Of a stretch of DNA of 57,177 nt, positions 1 through 8,814 are shown in pieces (the first letter of the stretch is position 1; each line of letters starts with the position of its first letter). The stretch spans positions 1-57,177 of the forward strand of contig DATGQZ010000075.1 of assembly GCA_035303945.1 (NCBI GenBank), in the 5' to 3' direction. A model generated the notes under the pieces. That model had not been told where the DNA came from, did no database searches, and worked only from the letters and a program-made list of their open reading frames with translations. Source of the DNA: DATGMS01 sp035303945. GTDB taxonomy: Bacteria; Bacteroidota; Bacteroidia; Cytophagales; Cyclobacteriaceae. A program made the position numbers and the translations under genes.

Positions 1-717
1 AAACTGCGGATGGAACAGGACACGGCCAAAAACCTGCTGGCAAAAACGACCATAGGCCTGACGGCCAACAACCGCAGTGGGGCGGAGGACGAACCCGCTC
101 ACCTTTTTGCCTTTAACTTGGATGTCAACCTGATGTATTATCCGGGCAAGCATGCCTATATCCTAGTATCCAAGTTCGATTACCTCAAGGTGAATCAGGA
201 AGGATTGATGAACTTTGGCTACCTCCACGCCAGAAGCAACTTTCTCAGAGAAAGGAAATTCAATTATGAGACATTCATTCAATATTCCTTCGACAATGCC
301 CGTGGACTCGATAATCGATGGATCTACGGGGGCGGACTGCGACACGATATTTTTAAAACAGACAAAACCACCTTTCTGATCGGCGTGGGCGGTATGTTTG
401 AACAGGAAAGGTGGCGCTTCCCTCATGCAGAACGCTACCTGCGGGCAGACCTATTCAAAAGTTCCAACTACCTGTCGCTGCAGTCAGCCCTCAATGACTA
501 TATTGACCTAAACCTTGTCCATTACTACCAAACGGGCTTTGACAGTGCTATAGACAGTTTCCGCAACAGGCTGTCTCTCTCGGTGATCCTGAACGCGAAA
601 TTGACGGACAAACTATCTCTTACCAACTCCTTTGACATGGCTTATGAGGATAAACCCATCATCCCGATCACCAAGTATATCTACACCTTAAAAACAGGGA
701 TCTCCATAAATCTGTAA
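1..717 (+). CDS. DUF481-like outer-membrane beta-barrel protein, 5' end missing
   Basis: The frame is open from the first base of the window, so the gene probably starts upstream and only about the last 239 residues are present; the ATG at 10 is an internal Met rather than a convincing start. The visible part is rich in alternating polar and aromatic segments (LMYYPGKHAYILVSKFDYL, FNYETFIQYSF) and ends in a beta-strand that finishes with Leu, as expected for an outer-membrane barrel. The pattern resembles DUF481 (YdiY-like) proteins of Bacteroidota, whose function is poorly known. The next gene on the same strand, dnaX, begins 78 bases later and is unrelated. The family call is made by eye. 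Confidence 0.6.
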   Translation, partial: KLRMEQDTAKNLLAKTTIGLTANNRSGAEDEPAHLFAFNLDVNLMYYPGKHAYILVSKFDYLKVNQEGLMNFGYLHARSNFLRERKFNYETFIQYSFDNARGLDNRWIYGGGLRHDIFKTDKTTFLIGVGGMFEQERWRFPHAERYLRADLFKSSNYLSLQSALNDYIDLNLVHYYQTGFDSAIDSFRNRLSLSVILNAKLTDKLSLTNSFDMAYEDKPIIPITKYIYTLKTGISINL

Positions 718-795
718 GGCTATGCCCAGCCCTGCAGCTGCTGATTATAGCAACTTTAACCTGCTCGATTTGGAATAATTTTATAACTTGCGGCG

Positions 796-1941
796 ATGGA
801 AAATTTTGTCGTTTCAGCCAGAAAATATAGGCCTTCCAATTTTAAAAGTGTGGTCGGCCAACAGCACATCACCACTACATTAAAGAATGCGATCAAGAAC
901 AACCACCTGGCGCAGGCTTTTCTTTTTTGTGGTCCAAGAGGTGTGGGCAAGACGACCTGCGCGCGGATTCTGGCCAAAACCATCAACTGTGAGAATCTCC
1001 GGTCCGACTATGAAGCTTGCAATGAATGTGATTCCTGCAGAGCTTTCAATGCCAACAGTTCCTTTAACGTGCACGAGCTGGATGCCGCTTCCAACAACTC
1101 CGTAGATGACGTGCGCAATCTGGTGGAGCAAGTACGCTATGCGCCACAAAAAGGCCGCTACAAGATCTATATTATTGATGAGGTGCACATGCTGTCGGTC
1201 CAAGCCTTCAATGCCTTTTTGAAGACGCTGGAAGAGCCTCCAAAATATGCCATCTTTATTTTGGCGACCACAGAAAAGCACAAAATTATCCCAACGATCC
1301 TGTCCCGCTGTCAGATCTTTGATTTTAACCGCATCCAGATCAAAGACATTGCGGATCATCTGAAGCACATCGCTTCGGAGGAAAAGATCGACTATGAGGA
1401 GGAGGCTTTGCGGCTGATCGCCACCAAAGCAGATGGAGCCCTCAGGGATGCTTTGTCCATCTTTGACTTGATCGTCACCTACTCAGCAGGCCGAAAACTG
1501 ACCTACGCGGAGACCATCAACAACCTCCATATCCTTGACTATGATTATTATTTCAAAGTCACTGACGCCCTGCTTAGCGAAAGCATTTCACAGGCTTTGC
1601 TGATCTTTGATGAAATACTAAAAAAAGGCTTCGATGGACACAACTTCCTGGTAGGTCTTGCAGGCCACTTCCGGGATCTGTTGGTATGTAAGGATCCAGC
1701 TACAGTCGAACTCCTGCAGGTATCGGACAGTGCAAAGGAGCGCTACCTCGCCCAGGCAGGACATGCCCAACTCTCTTTCCTGCTGTCTGCGCTCAATATC
1801 TGTAATCAGGCAGATGTACAATACAAAAGCAGCAAAAACCAAAGGCTGCATGTAGAGTTGGCTTTGATGAAATTAGCCCAACTGCCTCACGCGATCTCTT
1901 TGGCCGCCCTAGCCCAGGACGAATCAAAAAAAAAAGTCTAA
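796..1941 (+). CDS. dnaX: DNA polymerase III subunit gamma/tau, zero-frame (gamma-like) product
   Basis: This is the AAA+ ATPase of the clamp loader, which loads the beta clamp on DNA. Visible motifs are Walker A GPRGVGKT (about residues 46-53), zinc-module cysteines C65, C75, C78 and C81, Walker B IYIIDEVH (124-131) and the SRC motif (170-172) with its arginine finger. The zero frame stops at residue 381, straight after a run of ten A (1926-1935). The tau-like C-terminal part continues in the -1 frame to 2519. A shift at the A run would give a 574-residue protein, a normal size for the phylum. The gene therefore either makes two products by slippage, as in Thermus and Escherichia, or carries an indel. 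The N-terminal identity is certain. Confidence 0.95.
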   Translation: MENFVVSARKYRPSNFKSVVGQQHITTTLKNAIKNNHLAQAFLFCGPRGVGKTTCARILAKTINCENLRSDYEACNECDSCRAFNANSSFNVHELDAASNNSVDDVRNLVEQVRYAPQKGRYKIYIIDEVHMLSVQAFNAFLKTLEEPPKYAIFILATTEKHKIIPTILSRCQIFDFNRIQIKDIADHLKHIASEEKIDYEEEALRLIATKADGALRDALSIFDLIVTYSAGRKLTYAETINNLHILDYDYYFKVTDALLSESISQALLIFDEILKKGFDGHNFLVGLAGHFRDLLVCKDPATVELLQVSDSAKERYLAQAGHAQLSFLLSALNICNQADVQYKSSKNQRLHVELALMKLAQLPHAISLAALAQDESKKKV

Positions 1942-1969
1942 CTGAGCCTGCCGCCTCTGCGGGAATGGC
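1926..1969 (+). promoter_or_regulatory. A10 slippery run with downstream hairpin in dnaX
   Basis: Ten consecutive A at 1926-1935 include A AAA AAA in the zero frame, a heptamer on which both tRNAs can slip to -1. The zero-frame stop TAA (1939-1941) follows two codons later. Downstream, CCGC (1951-1954) pairs with GCGG (1959-1962), and an outer GCC (1946-1948) can pair with GGC (1967-1969). The arrangement resembles dnaX frameshift cassettes: ribosomal in E. coli, and transcriptional slippage on A9 in Thermus thermophilus. Which mechanism acts here, if either, is inferred. Confidence 0.6.
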
Positions 1970-2519
1970 CCAAAGGCTTAGCCAAAAGAAAGCACCAGCG
2001 GCATCCGTAGCCCCTCCCCTTCCTAAAACGGTCGCCATACCCACCAGCCTGACAGAGGTAAACCAGCGGCTGAAAGAGAAACCTTTGCCTAGCAAACAGG
2101 TGGAGAAGATCGTTGAAGAAGCTCCCCTTGTAGAAGAGAACCTGGCAAGGGAAAATTTTGATATGGGCAAGGTACAGGCAGTCGTTGAAGACATCATCTA
2201 CAACTTCAAGGAGCAAAAGAAGTTCATGGAGATTTCCATCCTCAGACAGCCCATTGATGTGACCGGCGAGCGGATTGTCTTCTACCTAAATGGCGAGATA
2301 CAAAAAGACCTGTTTTTAAAAATTCGCCATGAAATCACCCATCTCATCCGAAAAGGAGTGCAGAATCACAAGGCGGAGGTCAGCTACGAAATCAAGGAAG
2401 ATGCGGTAAGTCCAGTCAAAAAACTCTATACTTCTACAGACAAACTGAATTATCTGAGGGAAAAATCGCCGGCTTTAAAAGAATTGCAGAAAAGGTTTGG
2501 CTTGGAAACGGATTTTTAA
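1965..2519 (+). CDS. dnaX: C-terminal (tau) part of DnaX in the -1 frame
   Basis: This frame is open without interruption from the A run at 1926-1935, so the ATG at 1965 need not be a real start. After about 70 linker-like residues rich in Lys, Pro, Glu and Val, the sequence becomes ordered (VEDIIYNFKEQKKFMEIS) and ends KELQKRFGLETDF, which I recognise as the usual C-terminus of Bacteroidota DnaX. Its intact reading frame argues that it is still translated, joined to the upstream ATPase by -1 frameshifting or transcriptional slippage. In other bacteria the tau C-terminus binds DnaB and the polymerase alpha subunit. Translation as a separate 184-residue protein is possible but less likely. Confidence 0.75.
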   Translation: MAQRLSQKKAPAASVAPPLPKTVAIPTSLTEVNQRLKEKPLPSKQVEKIVEEAPLVEENLARENFDMGKVQAVVEDIIYNFKEQKKFMEISILRQPIDVTGERIVFYLNGEIQKDLFLKIRHEITHLIRKGVQNHKAEVSYEIKEDAVSPVKKLYTSTDKLNYLREKSPALKELQKRFGLETDF

Positions 2520-2615
2520 TGAGATGACTAAGGGATCAAAGGCGATGAGCAGCTTGTCTACGGTAGCTGAGAAACCGTTTGGGTGAGTGAGCCTCTCTTC
2601 TCTTCCTGAAAAGCT

Positions 2616-3614
2616 CTAAAAGTCTATCCCTATTCCAAAGTTGATGAGGTTTTGAAGCTGTATGGCCTGTTTGGTGGTGCCATCATCCATTTTGATCAGC
2701 ACATTTTCGTCATAAATCAACACGGTTTCAATCCTGGTGGAGATGTACTTATTGACCTTCATGTTGATGTTGGAGTTAAAGTTGACCACCATATTGCCCA
2801 ACTTTTCATAGTTGGAAAAGAGGTTAAGGTCCGCCTTCCACCTTACGTTGGTCATCAACTGGGTATCAATAGAGCTGGAAATGGAGAGACCCGCCTCCGG
2901 CCGGACATTTTCTCCCGGCACCACCCCAAAGGCACCCGCACGGCTTAAAGAATCATCCAACACAATCGTAAAACGGCCAGTAAAGGGTGAGATAATAGAC
3001 GAAAATTTATTGTTGCCCTTATACTGCTTCTGGTAGTTGAGACCTGTAGAGGACTGGATATAGCCTGGGCTTAGAAGATCTGAAATGATGTCTCGGGCCT
3101 CTAAATCTGAACCCGATGGCCGGTAATATTTATAGCCCTTTAAAAGCTGACTCCGGGCGTCGATCTGTGTCGAGAGATAGAGGCTTTGCGAGAGCTCCCG
3201 CCCGTATTTACTGGTGAAGACAAAGTTATCATTGGTTTTCCTCATGGGAAAAGCCCTCTCTGCCTGCCGGTTGACACCAAAACTAACGGTCAACTTGGTA
3301 TCCCAAATCTTATTGTTCCGATTATAATTGGCAAAAAGGTTTATTCCTGTATTGAGTGCAAAGGAACTGGCACCACCAGCCGCCCAATTGGACAAGCTGA
3401 CCTGCTGGACGCTCAGGTTGAAATTTCCACCTTTGGTCCAATACACCGGCTCTTTCTCCAAGGTGACAATCAATGAATCCCCCAACATGATCAGCGTATC
3501 CCTCCCAATGATGACAGTATCGGCCATATTGAGCCTACCATTATCCTGGGCGAGAACATCTGTTGCCAGCATCCAAAGCAATAACCCGCAAAAAAGGTAT
3601 TTTACTCTTCCCAC
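2616..3614 (-). CDS. DUF3078 family outer-membrane protein
   Basis: The 332-residue protein has a signal peptide ending near DVLAQ, followed by a domain with the phrases YWTKGGNFNLSVQQVSLSNW and AAGGASSFALNTG. These mark DUF3078, a family common in Bacteroidota and probably an outer-membrane barrel. The C-terminus ends in aromatic Phe (GIGIDF), typical of barrel proteins. It is the last gene of a minus-strand envelope group with mltD-like, O-methyltransferase and M16 genes. A TACCTTTG element lies 18 bases before the start, so it may also have its own promoter. The biological role is unknown. Confidence 0.8.
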   Translation of the reverse strand: MGRVKYLFCGLLLWMLATDVLAQDNGRLNMADTVIIGRDTLIMLGDSLIVTLEKEPVYWTKGGNFNLSVQQVSLSNWAAGGASSFALNTGINLFANYNRNNKIWDTKLTVSFGVNRQAERAFPMRKTNDNFVFTSKYGRELSQSLYLSTQIDARSQLLKGYKYYRPSGSDLEARDIISDLLSPGYIQSSTGLNYQKQYKGNNKFSSIISPFTGRFTIVLDDSLSRAGAFGVVPGENVRPEAGLSISSSIDTQLMTNVRWKADLNLFSNYEKLGNMVVNFNSNINMKVNKYISTRIETVLIYDENVLIKMDDGTTKQAIQLQNLINFGIGIDF

Positions 3615-3631
3615 TATTATTGAATTTAGAA

Positions 3632-3639
3632 CAAAGGTA
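3632..3639 (-). promoter_or_regulatory. Candidate -7 element (TACCTTTG) for the DUF3078 gene
   Basis: The minus strand reads TACCTTTG, an exact match to the Bacteroidota TAnnTTTG element, 18 bases before the ATG. No clear TTTG -33 element stands at the usual spacing. Confidence 0.45.
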
Positions 3640-3657
3640 ATGCTTTGAAAGGATTTA

Positions 3658-5241
3658 CTACTTTTTGATGATAATTACCTGACCTATACTAAGAATACTT
3701 TCCGGCGAAAGATTGTTCCATCGCCTCAGCTCATCCACGCTCACCTGATACAATCTTGATATGGCGTACAAAGTATCGCCAGCCTTAACACTATGGGAGA
3801 TATCCTTGCTAGCACTTTGAGGCTGAGGTGTATAGTTAGGCCTGGATGCACTGGATGAAGCAGTAGCCTGCGGCTGGGGCTGCGGTTGCGTCTGGGCTGG
3901 TGCTTGAATGACTTTTTGGGCCGTTGTCGTTCGCACGCTTGGAGGTGCTACGATCTCTATCTCTTCATTCCGCTTCCTGTAGTCTTTCAGCTTCAATACC
4001 ATTCCCGGCCTAAGATCTGCATCTTTGTAAATGCGGTTTTTGGCCTTCAGCGAATTCAACCTGATGCCATAAAGCTGTGAGATTTCCCAAAGTGTTTCCC
4101 CTTGGCCTACCACATGTTCCTCTACCTGCGCTTTGCCTTTTTTCCTTTTGGTATAATAATACCGGCCCGCGACAATCTTGTCGTTCTTCTTTAGGTCATT
4201 GACCCTCTTCAGCTTGTTTTCACTGATGCCTGCCTGACCTGCAAAATCCTCTGCCGAGGTAGTTCTTTTGGCCAGCAAACCTTTGATACCATTCACTTTG
4301 ATCTGTCCGGGCCTATCTTCAAGCTTTTTGTTTCCTGTGATTACCGGATAACCCTTGGCATTTTGTTGGCCGGGAACGGCATGCGTGATCTCGGCATCAT
4401 TGGCGGCCAATACAGGTCTTGGGGCTGGGGCCAAACCTTTCTGTATATAGGTGACAGTATAGAGTCGATCTCCTGGAATATGACCGTTTGAAGTCCACTT
4501 GTTATAGTCTTTAAGGTGGCTTTCGGTCACACCGAGGCGTCTTGAAAGTTCCGCGAGGGTTGTAGGACCCTGCACTTGATACTCATGCAGAAAGTCTCCA
4601 TTGCTAACCAGTTTCCCTATTTGAGCTTCAAAGGCCACCTTATGGGCAAGGTATTTTTTAAAATACCAATGGGTGTTTCGATCCACATGGACTACCCGCT
4701 GTCCTTTATATTTGTCTCCGAAGTAATTCCGAGCGCCTCCTAGACCCATTTGGTAGGAGACCAACGCGCACATCCAGTTGTTCAGATGGCTTTGGTGCTT
4801 CTTGAGGTACAAGGCTGCTCCCTTGGTGGAAGCGACTATATTTTTTCTCTCGTCGATGTGGTTATCTACCCGCATAAATACTTCTTCCGCGGTTCCTTTT
4901 TTAAACTGCCAGAAACCAACGGCGTTAGAGGTCGATACCGCATCAGGAATCAGGCTACTTTCCTGAATTACCAGGTATTTTAGGTCAAGTGGAACGCCTT
5001 GCTCCATCAGTACCCTTTCTATGATCGGCATATACAGATTGACCCTGTCCAGTTTGATCTGAAAATAGTTCTGATTACGGTACAGGGCATCTACGTCCAG
5101 CTGGATTTCCCTTCGGGCCTGCTCATTGAGGTGGAGGGTGATATCCGCAAATTGGATGGTTTTAGGAACTTGGGGCACCTGCGCCTGCGCGCTGCTATGG
5201 AAAAAATAAAAAATAAATACGAAAGGAATAATGTATTTCAT
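3658..5241 (-). CDS. MltD-like membrane/periplasmic lytic murein transglycosylase with LysM domains
   Basis: This 527-residue enzyme should cleave the MurNAc-GlcNAc bond of peptidoglycan to form 1,6-anhydro-muropeptides. It has a signal peptide (cut near SSAQAQ), a goose-type lysozyme/SLT domain with the catalytic Glu94 in VIQESSLIP, and the follow-on motif NAVGFWQFKKGTA. A Gln/Pro-rich linker separates two clear C-terminal LysM domains (about 371-417 and 484-527), which bind glycan; one or two weaker LysM-like repeats lie at about 215-350. The gene ends 43 bases before the DUF3078 gene and starts 10 bases after the O-methyltransferase gene, so it is probably co-transcribed with them. Confidence 0.9.
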   Translation of the reverse strand: MKYIIPFVFIFYFFHSSAQAQVPQVPKTIQFADITLHLNEQARREIQLDVDALYRNQNYFQIKLDRVNLYMPIIERVLMEQGVPLDLKYLVIQESSLIPDAVSTSNAVGFWQFKKGTAEEVFMRVDNHIDERKNIVASTKGAALYLKKHQSHLNNWMCALVSYQMGLGGARNYFGDKYKGQRVVHVDRNTHWYFKKYLAHKVAFEAQIGKLVSNGDFLHEYQVQGPTTLAELSRRLGVTESHLKDYNKWTSNGHIPGDRLYTVTYIQKGLAPAPRPVLAANDAEITHAVPGQQNAKGYPVITGNKKLEDRPGQIKVNGIKGLLAKRTTSAEDFAGQAGISENKLKRVNDLKKNDKIVAGRYYYTKRKKGKAQVEEHVVGQGETLWEISQLYGIRLNSLKAKNRIYKDADLRPGMVLKLKDYRKRNEEIEIVAPPSVRTTTAQKVIQAPAQTQPQPQPQATASSSASRPNYTPQPQSASKDISHSVKAGDTLYAISRLYQVSVDELRRWNNLSPESILSIGQVIIIKK

Positions 5242-5251
5242 TCGGTAGCTG

Positions 5252-5896
5252 TTAGCGTTTTCTAATCATCATAATCCCATCCCTAATGGGCAACAGGACA
5301 TTTTCAACCCGCGGATCTTCCGTCACAAGGCGGTTGAAATCCAATAGGGCTTGCGTGTCTTTTTGGATCTTGTCCCCTTCTTTGACAAGCACATTGCCGG
5401 ACCAAAGAACGTTGTCCGCCATTATAATCCCACCTTGCCTGATCTTATCAACGAGCAAGTTGTAATAATGGGGATAATTGATCTTATCAGCATCGAGAAA
5501 AACCAGATCAATTGCACCCTCGAGCTGAGGGATGATGTCCATGGCATTGCCTATTCTATAGTCAATTTTAGAGGATAATCCTGATTTATCAAAAAAGCCA
5601 CGGACCATTTCCTCCAGTTCTCCGTTGATATCCAAGGTGATGAGTTTTCCCCCAGGCGCCAGCCCCTTGGCCAGACATATCGCCGAATAGCCGGTGTAGG
5701 TGCCGATTTCCAGGATCAATTGGGGCGACATCATCTTGCTAAACATCTCCAACGTCTTTCCTTGCAGCTTACCGGAGAGCATGCGGGGCATCAACACCTT
5801 GGTGTGAGTCTCCCGTTCTATATGCTTTAAAATGGTATCTTCTTCCGATGTATGTTGTTCGCAGTAGGCAAATAATGCTGGGTTAAACATCTCCAT
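5252..5896 (-). CDS. SAM-dependent O-methyltransferase (COG4122 type)
   Basis: At 214 residues it matches the small class I O-methyltransferases related to catechol and caffeoyl-CoA enzymes. Motif I is seen as LILEIGTYTGYSA, with a second acidic motif (LITLDINGE) and the metal-binding stretch VFLDADKINY. ADNVLWSGNV is also typical. The substrate cannot be read from sequence. It sits 2 bases after the M16 peptidase gene and 10 bases before the mltD-like gene, so it is part of the same transcript. Confidence 0.88.
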   Translation of the reverse strand: MEMFNPALFAYCEQHTSEEDTILKHIERETHTKVLMPRMLSGKLQGKTLEMFSKMMSPQLILEIGTYTGYSAICLAKGLAPGGKLITLDINGELEEMVRGFFDKSGLSSKIDYRIGNAMDIIPQLEGAIDLVFLDADKINYPHYYNLLVDKIRQGGIIMADNVLWSGNVLVKEGDKIQKDTQALLDFNRLVTEDPRVENVLLPIRDGIMMIRKR

Positions 5897-5898
5897 TA

Positions 5899-7128
5899 TT
5901 ATTTGGGTAAATAGGTTAGAAAACTAAATTCATCCTCATTAAACACTTCATTGGCGATATCCTGCAATTCTTCGCCAGTCGTGTTACGAATGATGTTAAA
6001 AATGGACTCCAAAGGATCGATCCTTCCCTTATCCAGCAGGCTTTTGCCAAAAACCAGCATCAACGATGCATAATTCTCCTCCGCCATCGCCATCTGTCCT
6101 ATCGCCTGTTCTTTGGCCATATGCAGCTGCATGGTCCCCAGTTTTTTTTCCCTGATCTTTCGGATCTCCTTCAGCACGATTTTTTTGGCCTTTTTGGACG
6201 TTCCTTCCTCCGTACCATAAAATATGCCGATAAAGCCAGTATCTGTATACGCTTGATACACTGACTCTACATTATAGACATAGCCGTATTTTTCCCGCAA
6301 GGCCAGATTAAGTCGGGAGTTCATGCTTGGTCCTCCCAAGATGTTGTTCAGGAGAAAGAGTTTGAAACGCTTGGGATCATGCAAGGAAAGGGCCGGCTTG
6401 CCGATAGCACAATGGGTTTGGGTGATCTCCTTGTGCACCACCTTGTTGGTGGGGGTATAGTGCTGGAATGTGTTTCTGGTAAACAGGCTCTTCTTTGCCG
6501 GTATTTCCGAGAGAAAATGTTCTACCTGCTTCAGCACCTTTTGGAAGCTGATATTTCCTACCACGGAAAATACAATTTTAGACGTGTCTAGCCGGCTTGC
6601 TATAAAATCAAAGAAATCCTGCTGCGTAAACCTTGAAACCGTCTCTTCAGTCCCCAATATATTTCTTCCTAAAGCATGGTTATAAAAAATAGCGGCATCA
6701 AACTCATCCTGAAGGGAATCGTCAGGAGAATCACGGTACATGGCCATTTCCTCCAGGATTACCTGCCTTTCTCTTTCAATTTGCTTGGGCGGAAAGATAC
6801 TGTTGAATGTGATATCGCACAGCAATTCCGCAGATTTTGGGAAATGGGCATGCAGCACACTGGAGTAAAAACAGATCTTTTCTTTGGTGGTATAGGCATT
6901 GAGCTCCCCGCCTACTGAGTCCAGCCGGTTAAGAATATGGAAGGCTTTGCGTTTTTTTGTGCCTTTGAATGCCATATGTTCCCAAAAATGCGCCAACCCC
7001 TCCTGTTCTTTCGTCTCGTCCCGGCTCCCGATATCCAAAATAAACCCACAATGAACCAGTCTGGTATGGGTGACTTCTTGATGAACTATCCTGATACCGT
7101 TGGGTAATTCTTTATAGTTGTATAGCAT
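5899..7128 (-). CDS. M16 family zinc metallopeptidase (insulinase/processing-peptidase type)
   Basis: The 409-residue protein carries the inverted zinc motif HxxEH as H47-F-W-E50-H51 in LAHFWEHMAFKGT, with the usual second acidic ligand expected about 75 residues on. The C-terminal half has the inactive M16 domain (LNNILGGPSMNSRLNLALREKYG). No signal peptide is seen, so it is probably cytoplasmic like other single-chain M16B enzymes. It is the first gene of the minus-strand group and is divergent from the M24 peptidase gene across 255 bases. The natural substrate is unknown. Confidence 0.92.
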   Translation of the reverse strand: MLYNYKELPNGIRIVHQEVTHTRLVHCGFILDIGSRDETKEQEGLAHFWEHMAFKGTKKRKAFHILNRLDSVGGELNAYTTKEKICFYSSVLHAHFPKSAELLCDITFNSIFPPKQIERERQVILEEMAMYRDSPDDSLQDEFDAAIFYNHALGRNILGTEETVSRFTQQDFFDFIASRLDTSKIVFSVVGNISFQKVLKQVEHFLSEIPAKKSLFTRNTFQHYTPTNKVVHKEITQTHCAIGKPALSLHDPKRFKLFLLNNILGGPSMNSRLNLALREKYGYVYNVESVYQAYTDTGFIGIFYGTEEGTSKKAKKIVLKEIRKIREKKLGTMQLHMAKEQAIGQMAMAEENYASLMLVFGKSLLDKGRIDPLESIFNIIRNTTGEELQDIANEVFNEDEFSFLTYLPK

Positions 7129-7352
7129 TTACTTCCTCTTCCAACATTTTTACAAAAATAACAGACTTTGTGGCATAAAACATCTGCTGACGCATTATGT
7201 TCGTGATACCGCGGCTATTAACACGATCTTTCCTAAAAAAGATCACTTTTACCTCTTGGTGTCATTAGCTATGTAGATTCTCTTGGGAGCATCAGCATTT
7301 GGACCCTTCTATAATACAGCCTTCCATACCCCATGGTTTGGCTGGATTTTCT

Positions 7353-7360
7353 TAATTTTG
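7353..7360 (+). promoter_or_regulatory. Candidate -7 element (TAATTTTG) for the M24 peptidase gene
   Basis: TAATTTTG matches TAnnTTTG exactly and ends 24 bases before the ATG at 7384. It lies inside the longer reading frame that begins at 7333, which supports the shorter start. A matching -33 element at 19-20 bases is not evident. Confidence 0.4.
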
Positions 7361-7383
7361 AATATCTAAACCAAAAACTTATC

Positions 7384-8679
7384 ATGAGATACCAGACACA
7401 ACCTCAAGAGCTGTTTATCAAAAACAGGAAAAAGTTTGTTGAAAAACTGCTGCCCAAATCCGTGGCTGTCTTCCATTCCAATGACATCATGCCAACCAAT
7501 GCGGACGGCACCATGCGTTTCAGGCAAAACAATGACCTGTTCTATCTTACCGGAATTGATCAGGAAGAAACAGTGCTGGTAATGTGTCCGGACTTTCCCA
7601 ATGAACAAATGCGGGAAATCCTTTTTTTAAGAAAAACCAATGATCACATCGCCATTTGGGAAGGGCATAAGTACACCCAAGAAGAAGCCTACGAGGCTTC
7701 AGGAATCAAGAACATCCAATGGGTGGAGAGTTTTGAAAGCGTGTTTAACACGCTGGCAGCCTTGAGCGACCATATATTTCTCAATACCAACGAGCACCTC
7801 AGAGCGGAAGTGCGGGTGGAAAGCCGGGACGCCAGGTTTATCAAACAGTGTCAGGAAAGATATCCTCTTCACCAGTATCACCGTGCTGCTCCCATTATGC
7901 ATCAATTGCGCGCGGTGAAAGAGCAGCAGGAAATTGACCAAATGCAGGTGGCATGTGATATTACAGAAAAAGGGTTCCGAAGAATCCTGAACTTTGTCAA
8001 GCCGGGCGTGATGGAGTATGAAATTGAAGCGGAATTTATCCATGAATTCCTGATGAACAGGAGCAGGGGATTTGCTTATGAACCAATTATTGCCTCGGGT
8101 GCCAGTGCCTGTGTCCTTCATTATGTGGAGAACAATAAGCCTTGTAATGACGGCGACTTGCTTCTTCTGGACGTGGGTGCAGAATACGGCAATTATAATG
8201 CGGACATGACGCGTACCATTCCTGTCAACGGCCGCTTTACCAAAAGGCAGAGAGAAGTGTATGACGCTGTACTCCGGGTGCATAAGGCAGCTCCAGAAAT
8301 TCTTCGTCCAGGAGTAAATATTCAGGATTACCATAAGGAAATTGGAAAGATCATGGAAGGAGAACTGATTGGTCTAGGCTTATTGAATAAGGCCGATGTG
8401 GCCCATCAGGATCCCGCCCAGCCCTTGTACAAAAAATACTTTATGCACGGCACCTCTCACCACTTGGGTTTGGATGTACATGATGTGGGTACGATGTATG
8501 AACCCATCGTACCTGGCATGGTATTTACCGTCGAGCCTGGCATATATATCCGTGAAGAAGGCATAGGCATTAGGCTTGAAAACAACTTCGTCATCCAAGA
8601 AAACGGCTACCTGGACCTTATGAAAAATATCCCCATTGATCCCGACGAGATCGAGACTTTGATGAATGAACAGCGATAA
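7384..8679 (+). CDS. Xaa-Pro aminopeptidase (M24B, PepP-like)
   Basis: This metal-dependent enzyme removes an N-terminal residue preceding proline. The N-terminal creatinase-like domain contains FRQNNDLFYLTGID and the C-terminal pita-bread domain carries the metal ligands in LLLLDVGAEYGNYNADMTRT (two Asp), HGTSHHLGLDVHD (His), FTVEPGIY (Glu) and IRLENNFVI (Glu). I chose the ATG at 7384 (431 residues, MRYQTQPQELF), since that N-terminus is family-like and a TAATTTTG promoter element lies just upstream; the frame can be extended to 7333. It is probably monocistronic, ending at a strong terminator. Confidence 0.93.
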   Translation: MRYQTQPQELFIKNRKKFVEKLLPKSVAVFHSNDIMPTNADGTMRFRQNNDLFYLTGIDQEETVLVMCPDFPNEQMREILFLRKTNDHIAIWEGHKYTQEEAYEASGIKNIQWVESFESVFNTLAALSDHIFLNTNEHLRAEVRVESRDARFIKQCQERYPLHQYHRAAPIMHQLRAVKEQQEIDQMQVACDITEKGFRRILNFVKPGVMEYEIEAEFIHEFLMNRSRGFAYEPIIASGASACVLHYVENNKPCNDGDLLLLDVGAEYGNYNADMTRTIPVNGRFTKRQREVYDAVLRVHKAAPEILRPGVNIQDYHKEIGKIMEGELIGLGLLNKADVAHQDPAQPLYKKYFMHGTSHHLGLDVHDVGTMYEPIVPGMVFTVEPGIYIREEGIGIRLENNFVIQENGYLDLMKNIPIDPDEIETLMNEQR

Positions 8680-8726
8680 GTTTGATGCTGAGCATAACCA
8701 GCTTGATATGAATACCTGTTCAAATA

Positions 8727-8759
8727 GAATAAGGGCTGCAACAATTGCAGCCCTTATTC
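8727..8759. terminator. Two-way intrinsic terminator between M24 peptidase and dnaN
   Basis: A perfect 15-bp inverted repeat (8727-8741 with 8745-8759, core AAGGGCTGCAA) with a 3-base loop lies between two convergent genes. A/T tracts flank the G/C core on both sides, so it can act in both directions. Confidence 0.88.
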
Positions 8760-8814
8760 ATTATCACTAAACAGAGAAAGTAGATTTTTATGGACATTCA
8801 GGTAATACTGCAGC

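Noticed and set aside
880..1368. 162-residue minus-strand frame opposite dnaX
   Set aside because: It lies fully in a certain gene and its translation has no domain or normal composition; it mirrors the codon use of dnaX.
7333..7383. ATG at 7333 as start of the M24 peptidase
   Set aside because: The extra 17 residues are unlike the family and overlap a TAATTTTG promoter element.
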